From assembly GCF_001927285.1 (NCBI RefSeq), contig NZ_MSIG01000001.1, positions 310,001 to 374,000 on the forward strand: a stretch of 64,000 nucleotides of DNA. The letters run 5' to 3'. Positions 19,380 through 29,041 of this stretch are shown here, piece by piece (position 1 is the first letter of the stretch; each line of letters opens with the position of its first letter). The position numbers and the translations under genes were made by a program. The notes beneath the pieces are model-generated. The model made no database searches. It saw only the letters and a list, made by a program, of their open reading frames with translations, and was not told the origin of the DNA. The DNA is from Mongoliimonas terrestris. GTDB taxonomy: Bacteria; Pseudomonadota; Alphaproteobacteria; Rhizobiales; Pleomorphomonadaceae.

Positions 19380-20786
19380 ATGAAGAATCTCAAGACCCTT
19401 CTCGCAGCCGCACCGATGGTGGTGCTCGCTGCGACTGCCGTGTTCGCGCAGGATGCCGCAGCGCCGGCGGCCGACGCAGCGGCCGCGGCCGCCCCGGCCG
19501 CGCCCGTCCCCGACAAGGGCGACACCACCTGGATGCTCCTGTCCACCATCCTGGTCATCCTGATGACCCTGCCGGGCCTGGCGCTCTTCTACGGCGGTCT
19601 CGTTCGGGCGAAGAACATCCTGTCGATCCTGATGCAGGTCTTCATCGGCTTCTCGCTGATCTCCATCCTGTGGGTCGTCTACGGCTACTCCATCGCCTTC
19701 ACCGGCCCGGGCACGGCCGAGGAGGTCACGGCGCTCTCGCCCTTCTTCGGCGGGCTCTCCAAGGCCTTCCTGTCGGGCGTGAAGCTCGACTCGCTGGCCG
19801 AGACCTTCACCCAGGGCGTGTTCATCCCCGAACTCACCTTCGTGATCTTCCAGCTCACCTTCGCGGGCATCACGCCGGCCCTCATCATCGGCGCCACCGC
19901 CGAGCGCATGAAGTTCTCGGCCGTGCTGTTCTTCCTGGTGCTGTGGTTCACCTTCTCCTACCTGCCGATGGCCCACATGGTCTGGTGGTGGGGTGGCCCG
20001 AGCGCGCCCGACGCGCCGACCGGCTACCTGTTCGCGGCCGGTGCCTATGACTTCGCCGGCGGCACCGTGGTGCACATCAACGCGGGCATCGCCGCCCTCG
20101 TGGCCGCCATCATGGTCGGCCCGCGCGTCGGCTACGGCAAGGAGAACATGGCGCCGCACAACCTCGTGTGGACCGTGATCGGCGCCAGCCTGCTCTGGGT
20201 CGGCTGGTTCGGCTTCAACGCCGGCTCCAACCTCGAGGCCAACGGCCTGACCGCCCAGGCGATGCTCAACACCATCGTGGCGACCGCCGCGGCGGCGCTG
20301 GCCTGGACCTTCGTGGAATGGCTGACCCGCGGTCATCCGAGCGCGCTCGGCGCGGCTTCGGGCGCCGTCGCCGGCCTTGTCGCGGTGACGCCTGCGGCCG
20401 GCTTCGCCGGTGCCGGCGGGGCGATCTTCATCGGTGTCGTGTCCGGTGTGGTCTGCCTCTGGGCGGTGGTCTGGCTGAAGGCCAAGCTGAAGTACGACGA
20501 CAGCCTCGACGTGTTCGGCGTCCATGGCGTCGGCGGCATCGTGGGTGCCATCCTGACCGGCGTCGTCGCCTCGGAGTCGCTCGGCGGCTTCCCGCTCGCC
20601 GGCTACGAGATGGGCACGCAGGTCTGGAACCAGATCCATGCGGTGCTGGTCTGCGTCATCTGGTCCACGGTCGTCTCGGTGGTGTCGCTCCTGATCGTCA
20701 AGTCGGTGATCGGGCTGCGGGTGCCGGAAGCGGCCGAGCGCGAAGGCCTCGACGTCACCACCCACGGGGAGCGCGCCTACAACTGA
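19380..20786 (+). CDS. amtB: Ammonium transporter
   Basis: Amt/Mep/Rh-family channel for ammonium uptake across the inner membrane. From ATG 19380 it is 468 residues: an N-terminal signal peptide (MKNLKTLLAAAPMVVLAATAVFA), an Ala-rich linker, and about 11 membrane helices. The twin-histidine pore residues are in DFAGGTVVHINAG and FGVHGVGGIVGA, and WVGWFGFNAGSNLEANG is family-typical. A start eight codons upstream (19356) would place charged residues before the signal peptide. AGAGGAAG precedes 19380. It is cotranscribed with the first glnK and followed by a strong terminator. Confidence 0.97.
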   Translation: MKNLKTLLAAAPMVVLAATAVFAQDAAAPAADAAAAAAPAAPVPDKGDTTWMLLSTILVILMTLPGLALFYGGLVRAKNILSILMQVFIGFSLISILWVVYGYSIAFTGPGTAEEVTALSPFFGGLSKAFLSGVKLDSLAETFTQGVFIPELTFVIFQLTFAGITPALIIGATAERMKFSAVLFFLVLWFTFSYLPMAHMVWWWGGPSAPDAPTGYLFAAGAYDFAGGTVVHINAGIAALVAAIMVGPRVGYGKENMAPHNLVWTVIGASLLWVGWFGFNAGSNLEANGLTAQAMLNTIVATAAAALAWTFVEWLTRGHPSALGAASGAVAGLVAVTPAAGFAGAGGAIFIGVVSGVVCLWAVVWLKAKLKYDDSLDVFGVHGVGGIVGAILTGVVASESLGGFPLAGYEMGTQVWNQIHAVLVCVIWSTVVSVVSLLIVKSVIGLRVPEAAEREGLDVTTHGERAYN

Positions 20787-20805
20787 TCGACCCTCGAACC
20801 GACAG

Positions 20806-20843
20806 GGGGGCGGCGTCCGCGAGGCGCCGCCCCCTTTTTTTTT
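20806..20843 (+). terminator. Intrinsic terminator after amtB
   Basis: A perfect 10-bp GC stem (20806-20815 with 20825-20834), a 9-nt loop and nine T residues. This is a textbook Rho-independent terminator 20 bp after the amtB stop. It separates glnK-amtB from the second glnK. Confidence 0.93.
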
Positions 20844-21602
<759 letters not shown>

Positions 21603-21631
21603 GCCCATCCGCGCCGACACGGATCCATCGG

Positions 21632-21664
21632 AAGGGCCGCCCACGGGTGGCCCTTTCGGTTTTG
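21632..21664 (+). terminator. Intrinsic terminator after second glnK
   Basis: An 11-bp stem with one G-T pair (21632-21642 with 21645-21655) is followed by TCGGTTTT. It lies 30 bp after the second glnK stop. Confidence 0.75.
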
Positions 21665-21756
21665 CGCGCGGTCTCACCGGCACGGGCCGCCGTCCCCGGT
21701 GGCACCCGCACGCGGCGGGGCGTCGGGTCGACAGGGAGGCGGCGCGGGCGGGCCGG

Positions 21757-21773
21757 TTAAACGCCGGTTAACC
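21757..21773 (+). promoter_or_regulatory. CtrA-type box upstream of the ftsK operon
   Basis: TTAA-ACGCCGG-TTAACC is an exact TTAA-N7-TTAA match to the alphaproteobacterial CtrA consensus. It lies 100 bp before the aminotransferase-ftsK operon. CtrA is the cell-cycle master regulator in this class, and ftsK acts in division and chromosome segregation. Confidence 0.6.
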
Positions 21774-21872
21774 ACGCGGTTGCTAGGGTCTGACGGCGCG
21801 CCCGCGGCCCCGAGGCCATGCCGGCTCAAAAGGGGCCGCGCCCAACCCGGCAGCCGGAGTCCGTTCGCGTCC

Positions 21873-23066
21873 ATGTCCCGACCGATCCCGATCGCCTCGC
21901 CGTTCCAGCGGCTCGCCGCGCTTCTTGACGGAGAGACGCCGGGACTGTCACCGATCGACATGACGATCGGCGAACCGCGCCACAAGGTGCCGGATTTCGT
22001 CGGTCCGGTGCTGGCCGGCGCGCTCGCAGACTTCGGCCGCTACCCGCCGATCCGCGGCACCAATGCCTTCCGGAGCGCCGTCGCCGACTGGTTGGACCGA
22101 CGCTACGGCCTTCAAACCCCGATCGACCGGGAGACCGGCGTGCTGCCGCTGAACGGCTCCCGCGAGGGCCTGTTTTTTGCCGCGATCGAAGCCGTGAAGC
22201 GGCGCGGCGCCGTCGGCGGGCGCACCCTGGTGCTTCTGCCCAACCCCTTCTACCAGGTCTATGCCGCCGCCGCCGAGGCGGCGGGCGCCGAAGCCGTGCT
22301 GCTGCCGGCCGGGCCGGATACCGGCTTCCTGCCGGACCTTGCCGCCGTCGAACCGGCGCTCCTGGAGCGGACCGCGGCGCTCTTCTTCGCCTCCCCGGCC
22401 AATCCGCAAGGGGCGGTCGCCAGCCTCGACGGCTGGGTCGGGCTGATCGGGCTCGCCCGCCGGCACGGCTTCATGCTTTTTGCCGACGAGTGCTACTCGG
22501 AGATCTGGCGCGGCGCGCCGCCGCCGGGTGTGCTGGAGGCCGCCGACCGGATGGGCGACGGGTATGGGGCGGTGGTGTCGTTCAACTCGCTTTCCAAGCG
22601 GTCCAACCTGCCGGGCCTTCGCTGCGGTTTTGCGGCCGGCGATGCGGACTTCCTCGCCGGCTGGGCCGCCTTCCGCAACGTGGCCGCCCCGCAGGTGCCG
22701 CTGCCGGTGCAGGCGGTGGCCGTGGCGGCCTTCGCCGACGAGGCGCACGTGGTGGAGAACCGCCGGCTCTACGACCTGAAGTTCGCCGCCGCCGAGGCCC
22801 GGCTCGGCCCCCTGTTCGGGGCGGTGACGCCGCCCGGCGGCTTCTTCCTCTGGCTCGACGTCGCGCGATTCGGCGGCGGCGAGGCAGTGGCGGCGCGGCT
22901 CTGGCGGGAGGCGGGCGTGAAGAGCCTGCCCGGCGCCTATCTCGCCGCCGACACCGGGCCGGCCGGCGGCAACCCGGGGGCGGACTATCTGAGATTGGCG
23001 ATGGTCGAGGCGCCGGACCGCACCGATGCGGCCCTGGCGCGGATCACGGGAGTTCTGACGCGATGA
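21873..23066 (+). CDS. Class I/II PLP-dependent aminotransferase
   Basis: Fold-type I aminotransferase of 397 residues. The PLP lysine lies in [17 protein letters not shown] near residue 240, the cofactor Asp in [10 protein letters not shown], and the Asn in SPANPQG. The sequence resembles the DapC/AatB-like group (aspartate or succinyldiaminopimelate aminotransferases). Substrate cannot be fixed by inspection. ATG 21873 was chosen; the longer frame from 21699 runs through the CtrA-type box. Its stop overlaps the ftsK start by four bases (ATGA), so the two are translationally coupled. An aminotransferase beside ftsK is a recurrent Hyphomicrobiales arrangement. Confidence 0.92.
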   Translation: MSRPIPIASPFQRLAALLDGETPGLSPIDMTIGEPRHKVPDFVGPVLAGALADFGRYPPIRGTNAFRSAVADWLDRRYGLQTPIDRETGVLPLNGSREGLFFAAIEAVKRRGAVGGRTLVLLPNPFYQVYAAAAEAAGAEAVLLPAGPDTGFLPDLAAVEPALLERTAALFFASPANPQGAVASLDGWVGLIGLARRHGFMLFADECYSEIWRGAPPPGVLEAADRMGDGYGAVVSFNSLSKRSNLPGLRCGFAAGDADFLAGWAAFRNVAAPQVPLPVQAVAVAAFADEAHVVENRRLYDLKFAAAEARLGPLFGAVTPPGGFFLWLDVARFGGGEAVAARLWREAGVKSLPGAYLAADTGPAGGNPGADYLRLAMVEAPDRTDAALARITGVLTR

Positions 23067-25969
23067 GTGGCATTGAGGCGCGGCGCGGCGCGGCCGTGAT
23101 GGCGGCCGGACACGGCGAGCGGGTCCGCTCCGGACGGCGCGACCTGGAGGGCGCGCGCGCCGCCACCAATCGGCGCGCGCCGGTGGCCGACACGCGGCAC
23201 GGGCTCGACGAGAGCCCGCTGCGGCGGGCGGTGCGGCGCAATCTCTCGGCGGCGGCGGGCCTTGCCCTTCTCGGCGGCCTGGCGGTGCTGGCGGCGGCGC
23301 TGGTGACCTGGTCGGTGGACGACCCGAGCTGGAGCCATTCCACAGACCAGGTGCCGAAGAACCTCTTCGGCGCCCCGGGCGCCGTGGTGGCCGACCTCGT
23401 CATGCAGCTGATCGGCGCCACCGCGGCGGTCTTCCTGGCGCCCGTCGCCATCTGGGCGGTGCAGCTCCTGACCGGCCGGCGGGTGGAGATCGCCCGCAGC
23501 CGCTGGACCGCCTGGATCGCCGCCATCTTCGCCGGCGCGGCCTTCATGAGCGCCCTGCCGCCGACCGCAGGCTGGCCGCTGCCGACGGGCCTCGGCGGGG
23601 CCATCGGCGACCTGGTGCTGCAGGTGCCGGCCGCCTTCACCGGCGGCGTTCTCACCGACAGCAACCGGCTCGTCTGCATGATCCTGTTCGGGCCGCTGAC
23701 CGTCGCCCTCATGGTGTTCGCCGCCGGCTATCCGCGGAGTGCCGACGACGATCTCGGCATGCCCGTCGACGAGGACGACCTGGACGAGCCGGAGGGGCGC
23801 CTGCAGGCGTTCGCGGGCGCGCTGGCGCACGGCTTCTTCATGGCCCGGTCGACCGTCGCCCGCCGCTTCGGGCGCAAGACCGTGCTCGCCTATCCGGGCG
23901 ACGACGACGGCTGGGAGATCGCCGAGGACGCGGACGTCCCGGCGGCGCCGCGCGCCGCGCCCCGTTCCGCGGTCCGGGCGGCAAGCCGGCTCTCCCGCCT
24001 CATCAAGGGCCTGACCGAGCCTAAGGATGGCCTCGACGACCTGGTGCCGGCCGAGAAGACGGCGGCGGCCGGCGACGAGCCGCCGTTCGACGACGACGAG
24101 CCGGACGCCCGCTTCGCCCCCGACGACCGGCTGATGAGCCGGGTCGGCCTCGCGCCGCGGGTCGACCGGCGGGACGGCCCGGAGGCGGACGACGGGGACG
24201 ACGAGGACGAGGGGTTCGAGCCGCCGCGGCCGGTCGCCATGGCGCCCGCCCGCGCGGCCGGGCCGGCGCCGGCGCGGGGCGCGGGAATCCAGGTGCCGCT
24301 CCGCGGTCCGGCCGCGCGCATCGCCGGCGGCCAGCCGGCGGCGGAGCCGCGCGCCGCCGGCCGGGTGCAGCCGCCCGCCGCGCCGCCCCAGCCCGGGCGC
24401 GCCAACGGCCCGCAGCAGCTCTCCCTCCTCGATGGCTACGAGTTCCCGCCGCTGAGCCTCCTCTCCGAGGCGCGGCCGACCGGCACGCCGGTGAAGATCT
24501 CCGCCGACGCCCTGGAGCAGAACGCCCGCCTGCTGGAGGGCGTGCTGGAAGACTTCGGCGTCAAGGGCGAGATCATCAACGTGCGCCCCGGCCCGGTGGT
24601 GACGCTCTACGAGCTGGAGCCGGCGCCCGGCATCAAGTCGAGCCGGGTGATCGGCCTTGCGGACGACATCGCCCGGTCGATGAGCGCCGTGGCGGCGCGC
24701 GTCGCGGTGATCCCGGGCAAGAACGCCATCGGCATCGAGCTGCCCAACCAGCGGCGCGAGACGGTGTACCTGCGCGAACTCGTCGGGGCCCAGGACTTCG
24801 AGAAGTCGAAGGCGCGCCTCGCGCTCGCCCTCGGAAAGACCATCGGCGGCGAGCCGGTGATCGTGGATCTCGCCCGCACGCCGCACATGCTGGTGGCCGG
24901 CACGACCGGCTCGGGCAAGTCGGTGTCGATCAACACCATGATCCTGTCGCTCCTCTACCGGCTGACCCCGGACGAGTGCCGGCTCATCATGATCGACCCG
25001 AAGATGCTGGAGCTCTCCGTCTACGACGGCATTCCGCACCTGCTGTCGCCGGTGGTGACGGATCCGCGCAAGGCCGTGGTGGCCCTGAAGTGGACGGTCC
25101 GGGAAATGGAGGACCGCTACAAGAAGATGTCCAAGCTCGGCGTGCGCAACATCGAGGGCTTCAACGCCCGGGTGGCGCAAGCGCAGGAAAAGGGCGAGAC
25201 GATCGCCCGCACGGTGCAGACCGGCTTCGACCGGGAGACCGGCGAGCCGGTGTTCGAGACCGAGCAGATGGACCTCAAGCCGCTGCCCTTCATCGTCGTC
25301 ATCATCGACGAGATGGCGGACCTGATGATGGTGGCCGGCAAGGAGATCGAGGGCACCGTGCAGCGGCTCGCCCAGATGGCGCGCGCCGCCGGCATCCACG
25401 TCATCATGGCGACCCAGCGCCCGTCGGTGGACGTCATCACCGGCACCATCAAGGCCAACTTCCCGACCCGGATCTCCTTCCAGGTCACCTCCAAGATCGA
25501 CAGCCGCACCATCCTCGGCGAGCAGGGCGCCGAGCAGCTGCTCGGCCAGGGCGACATGCTCTACATGGCCGGCGGCGGCCGCATCCAGCGCGTGCACGGG
25601 CCGTTCGTCAGCGACGGCGAGGTGGAGGCGATCGTCGCCCACCTGAAGAGCCAGGGCGCGCCGGACTATCTGGAGGCGATCACCGAGGACGAGGACGGCG
25701 ACGGGCCGGCGGCCGGCGAGGCGGGCGGCGAGAGCTGGCCGAACGGCATGTCCGACGGCGAGGGCGCCGACCTCTACGACCAGGCGGTGGCGGTGGTGCT
25801 GCGGGACAAGAAGGCCTCCACCTCCTACATCCAGCGCCGGCTCGGCATCGGCTACAACCGCGCCGCCTCGCTGATCGAGCGCATGGAGAAGGAGGGCATC
25901 GTCGGCCCGTCCAACCACGCGGGCAAGCGGGAGATCCTGGTGGGCGGCGGCGGCGACGACGAGGAATAG
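23063..25969 (+). CDS. ftsK: DNA translocase FtsK
   Basis: Divisome-anchored DNA pump that clears the chromosome from the septum and activates XerCD at dif. The 968-residue product has four N-terminal membrane helices (about residues 61-83, 102-137, 148-165 and 203-223). A Pro/Ala/Asp-rich linker runs to about residue 470, followed by the RecA-like motor with Walker A GTTGSGKS at 613-620 and Walker [14 protein letters not shown]. The C-terminal gamma winged helix ([24 protein letters not shown]) would read KOPS sequences. The ATG overlaps the aminotransferase stop. The linker is of moderate length for the family. Confidence 0.97.
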   Translation: MSGIEARRGAAVMAAGHGERVRSGRRDLEGARAATNRRAPVADTRHGLDESPLRRAVRRNLSAAAGLALLGGLAVLAAALVTWSVDDPSWSHSTDQVPKNLFGAPGAVVADLVMQLIGATAAVFLAPVAIWAVQLLTGRRVEIARSRWTAWIAAIFAGAAFMSALPPTAGWPLPTGLGGAIGDLVLQVPAAFTGGVLTDSNRLVCMILFGPLTVALMVFAAGYPRSADDDLGMPVDEDDLDEPEGRLQAFAGALAHGFFMARSTVARRFGRKTVLAYPGDDDGWEIAEDADVPAAPRAAPRSAVRAASRLSRLIKGLTEPKDGLDDLVPAEKTAAAGDEPPFDDDEPDARFAPDDRLMSRVGLAPRVDRRDGPEADDGDDEDEGFEPPRPVAMAPARAAGPAPARGAGIQVPLRGPAARIAGGQPAAEPRAAGRVQPPAAPPQPGRANGPQQLSLLDGYEFPPLSLLSEARPTGTPVKISADALEQNARLLEGVLEDFGVKGEIINVRPGPVVTLYELEPAPGIKSSRVIGLADDIARSMSAVAARVAVIPGKNAIGIELPNQRRETVYLRELVGAQDFEKSKARLALALGKTIGGEPVIVDLARTPHMLVAGTTGSGKSVSINTMILSLLYRLTPDECRLIMIDPKMLELSVYDGIPHLLSPVVTDPRKAVVALKWTVREMEDRYKKMSKLGVRNIEGFNARVAQAQEKGETIARTVQTGFDRETGEPVFETEQMDLKPLPFIVVIIDEMADLMMVAGKEIEGTVQRLAQMARAAGIHVIMATQRPSVDVITGTIKANFPTRISFQVTSKIDSRTILGEQGAEQLLGQGDMLYMAGGGRIQRVHGPFVSDGEVEAIVAHLKSQGAPDYLEAITEDEDGDGPAAGEAGGESWPNGMSDGEGADLYDQAVAVVLRDKKASTSYIQRRLGIGYNRAASLIERMEKEGIVGPSNHAGKREILVGGGGDDEE

Positions 25970-26257
25970 AAGTCGGCGGGGGCGGCGGCGGCGAGGCATG
26001 GGTCGGGCGCCGGCCCCGAGGGAGCCGGACGGCCGAGGCGACGCCAAGACCATTTCCCGCGTTTCCGGACGGCGAACCGGCTTCCACTTCGCCTGGAAAC
26101 GCTCTAGGCCGGATCGAACGAGCTTTCGCCACGTTCCCTCCCTACATGACGGACGGACGCGCCGGCGCCGCCACCGGCGCCCGTCCGTTCCCCCGGCGGT
26201 CAGGGTTCCGCGCCCGGCCGGGACACATCTGGAACCGAGACGCTGGATAACCGACCG

Positions 26258-26902
26258 ATGACCTTCGCCGCCGCCCGCCGCGCCCTTCTCGCCGTCACGG
26301 TGTCCGTGGCCGCCGCCCTTCTGCCACCGGCCGGCCCGGCCATGGCCGCGCCGGAGCTCGGCGCCATGACGCCCGAGCAGCGGGCGACCCTCGATGCCGT
26401 GAACACCTACTTCAGCTCGATCCAGACGCTGGAGGGCAAGTTCGTCCAGACCGGTCCGGACGGCGGCCAGACCACCGGCTATTTCGTGATCGACCGGCCG
26501 GGCAAGCTGCGCTTCCGCTACTATCCGCCGGCCAAGCTCGACATCATCGCCGACGGCAAGACCGTCGCCATCGACGACAAGGCGCTCGGCGAGCAGACGC
26601 TGCTGCTCCTCTCCGAGACCCCGCTCCGCTTCCTGGTCGCGGAGAACATCGACCTCACCCGCGAGGCGGTGGTGCGCCAGGTGACGGCCGACAGCGACCT
26701 CATCACCGTGGTGATGGAGGACACCGGCGTCTATGCGGCCGGGCGGCTGACGCTGATCTTCGACGCCCGCACCATCGAGCTGAAGCAGTGGACGGTGACC
26801 GACGCCCAGGGCCTCGACACCACCGTGGCGCTCTACGAGGTGAAGTCCGGCACCGAGACGAACCCGAAGTGGTTCGAGATCCAGTACAGCAAGTACCGCT
26901 GA
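26258..26902 (+). CDS. lolA: Outer-membrane lipoprotein carrier LolA
   Basis: Periplasmic chaperone that ferries lipoproteins from LolCDE to the outer membrane. The 214-residue product has an N-terminal signal peptide with an Ala-x-Ala cleavage region (PAMAAP, about residues 28-33). The mature part begins with TLDAVNTYFSSIQTLEGKFVQT, and GYFVIDRPGKLRFRYYPP is the family motif. LolB is absent, as usual for alphaproteobacteria. It follows ftsK by 288 bp on the same strand; that gap holds no other gene. It is convergent with the histidine kinase gene. Confidence 0.94.
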   Translation: MTFAAARRALLAVTVSVAAALLPPAGPAMAAPELGAMTPEQRATLDAVNTYFSSIQTLEGKFVQTGPDGGQTTGYFVIDRPGKLRFRYYPPAKLDIIADGKTVAIDDKALGEQTLLLLSETPLRFLVAENIDLTREAVVRQVTADSDLITVVMEDTGVYAAGRLTLIFDARTIELKQWTVTDAQGLDTTVALYEVKSGTETNPKWFEIQYSKYR

Positions 26903-26943
26903 GGCACTCTCCCGGCGAAAGGGAAGCGGCCTCCCGTACCCGG

Positions 26944-26977
26944 CTCATGAAGGTCGGGTCAGTCCGACCTTCATGAG
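26944..26977. terminator. Bidirectional hairpin between lolA and kinase
   Basis: A perfect 14-bp inverted repeat (26944-26957 with 26964-26977) with a 6-nt loop lies between two convergent genes. No T tract follows on either side. It may act as a shared terminator or stabilising hairpin. Confidence 0.6.
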
Positions 26978-27025
26978 CGGTACGGCCTCGCCGGCCGACG
27001 CCCGTTCGGGCTTGCCAGCTTGGTA

Positions 27026-28801
27026 TCAACCGGGCGTGTCGCCCGCGGTTGCCGGCGCGGCGCCGCGCCGGCCGTCGCCGGCCGGCCGGTCGGGCCGCTC
27101 GCCCTCGTCCGGGATGACCATGTCGAAGCAGGCGCCGTCGTCCGACGAGACGGCGAGCCGCCCGCCCACCTTTTGCACGAAGCCGTCCACCAGCGTCATG
27201 CCGAGCCCGCCTGTCGTCTCTCCCGCCGGCGGCAGGCCCGTGCCGTCGTCGCGGATGCGCAGGTGGAGCCCGCCGGCCACGCGCTCGAAACGGACCTCCA
27301 CCGTGCCGGTCGCCCGCCCGGCGAAGGCGTGCTTGGCGGCGTTGGTGACGAGTTCGTTGATGATCAGCCCGAGCGGCACCGCCACGTCCGGCCGCACCGG
27401 GACGGGCTCGGCCGACAGGGTGACGGTCACGGCCGGCGTGCCCGGCAGCGTCTCCTCGATGGCGGCGACGATGTCGGCCGCATAGGCGGCGAAATCGACG
27501 AGCCCCAGACGTTCGGACCGGTAGAGCGCCGCGTGCAGCCCGGCGATGGTGGCGATCCGGTTGCGCGCCCGGTCCAGCTGGTCGCGCACGCGCGGGTCGC
27601 CGGCGGCCCGCGCCTGAAGGAGGAGCAGGCTGGAGATCATCTGGAGATTGTTCTTCACCCGGTGGTTCATCTCCAGGAAAAGCGCCTCGGTCTGGCGCAG
27701 CGCGTCCTCCCGGGCAAGGTCCGCCGTCTTGCGGCCGGACACGTCGCTGACGAGGACCGCGAAGCGATCGCCGTCGATCCGGTAGGCGTAGACCTCCAGC
27801 CAGGCCCGGAAGGTGTTGGACCAGCCTTCCATCCGTTCCGGCTCGCCGGTCGCCACCACCCGGTCCACGAAGGCCAGCCATTCCGGGCTGACGCCGCCGA
27901 GAAGATCGGCGAGCCGGCGGCCGGCGACCGCCGCCGGGGTGCGGCCGAGCAGCCGGGCGGCGGCCGGATTGGCGTCGATGAGGCGGCAGTCGGCGGGGTG
28001 GCCGTCGTCCGCGCGGACGATCTCGCCGACGATGAAGCCCTCCGTCATCGCGTCGAAAAGGCGCCCGGTGCGGGCCCGGCTCTCGGCGAGCGCGTGCTCG
28101 GCCTCCATCCGCTCGGTGATGTCGATGTCGAGCCCGTCGATGCGGACGGCCTTGCCGGCCCCGTCGCGGCGGACCTCCGCGCGGGTGGTGATCCAGCGGA
28201 CCACGCCGTCGGGTCGCTGGAGGCGAAAGATCGCCTCCAGGCCGTCCCGGCCCGCGCGCGCCTGGGCGAACAGGTGCCGATAGGCAGGCCGGTCCGCCGG
28301 GTCGATCAAGGCCTCCATGGCGGCCCGGCTCGGTGTGAACCCGGCCGGATCGAGCCCGAGAAGCGCGTAGAGGTTGGCCGACCAGTGCAGGCGGTCGGTC
28401 GGCAGATCCAGGTGCCATTCGCCCACCCGCGCCGTCCGGTGCAGGAGGGCGAGGCGCGCGTCGCTCGCCTCCAGCCGCCGCAACGCCCACTGCAGCCGGT
28501 GCGCCACCAGCACCATCAGGCCGCCGGTGACGACGAACAGGCAGACGTTGAGGACGATGGCCGACGCGGACTGGCCTATGCCGGCGACGAAGAGCGCGCC
28601 CGCCAGCGTGCTGACCAGGAGGGCGGTGATGCCGGCGCCGGTCGTCCAGAGGAGGGTGGCGAGGAGGACGGCCGGGTAGAAGAAGGCGAACGGGACGACC
28701 GCCGGGTCGAACAGGCCGACGATCGCCCGCAAAAGCGCGGCCACGCCCGCAAGACCGGCGGCACCGAGGTGGTGTTTCAAGGACGTGGCGACAACGCTCA
28801 C
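27026..28801 (-). CDS. Membrane PAS histidine kinase, HisKA_2/HWE type
   Basis: Sensor kinase of 591 residues from a GTG start. The first 100 residues contain about three membrane helices (FAFFYPAVLLATLLWTTGAG and following). Two PAS domains follow, roughly residues 115-230 (with DIDITERMEAEHAL at its end) and 245-360. The phospho-acceptor is His380 in EMNHRVKNNLQMISSLLLLQ, typical of HisKA_2. The ATPase domain has NELVTNAAKHAF (N box) and a DDGTGLP G1 box. No response regulator is adjacent, so it is an orphan. HWE/HisKA_2 kinases often serve light or general-stress signalling, but nothing here shows which. It is divergent from treZ. Confidence 0.92.
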   Translation of the reverse strand: MSVVATSLKHHLGAAGLAGVAALLRAIVGLFDPAVVPFAFFYPAVLLATLLWTTGAGITALLVSTLAGALFVAGIGQSASAIVLNVCLFVVTGGLMVLVAHRLQWALRRLEASDARLALLHRTARVGEWHLDLPTDRLHWSANLYALLGLDPAGFTPSRAAMEALIDPADRPAYRHLFAQARAGRDGLEAIFRLQRPDGVVRWITTRAEVRRDGAGKAVRIDGLDIDITERMEAEHALAESRARTGRLFDAMTEGFIVGEIVRADDGHPADCRLIDANPAAARLLGRTPAAVAGRRLADLLGGVSPEWLAFVDRVVATGEPERMEGWSNTFRAWLEVYAYRIDGDRFAVLVSDVSGRKTADLAREDALRQTEALFLEMNHRVKNNLQMISSLLLLQARAAGDPRVRDQLDRARNRIATIAGLHAALYRSERLGLVDFAAYAADIVAAIEETLPGTPAVTVTLSAEPVPVRPDVAVPLGLIINELVTNAAKHAFAGRATGTVEVRFERVAGGLHLRIRDDGTGLPPAGETTGGLGMTLVDGFVQKVGGRLAVSSDDGACFDMVIPDEGERPDRPAGDGRRGAAPATAGDTPG

Positions 28802-29041
28802 CGGTCCGGCCTCTGTGGTCGCCGCCGCGACGACCTCCGGAAAAGCCTACGCAACAGCCACTTGGACCGAAAGATGTCAATTTCTCGGACTAAACCTCGG
28901 CCGTCTCGGGGGTGGGAAAGCGCCGGAACCCCGGTGAGGGTGGTTTGTTCTCCGTCGCGCCCGGTGGACTATCCTGGACGGGCGGGCGTTCGCCCAAGGC
29001 CTGCGGCCAGGAAATATCCTGCGGCCAGGAAGGAGAGGGGC

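Noticed and set aside
22985..26053. A minus-strand frame of more than 1000 codons opposite ftsK
   Set aside because: It mirrors the ftsK codon pattern, has no recognisable domain and contains the typical Arg/His/Gly composition of shadow frames.
29000..29031. 14-bp tandem direct repeat before treZ
   Set aside because: Real but short; no palindromic or regulatory pattern. It may be a simple duplication.
27020..29041. An apparent 674-residue N-terminal extension of treZ
   Set aside because: It is antisense to the histidine kinase, is rich in Arg/Ala/Gly without domain signal, and a strong ribosome-binding site precedes 29042.
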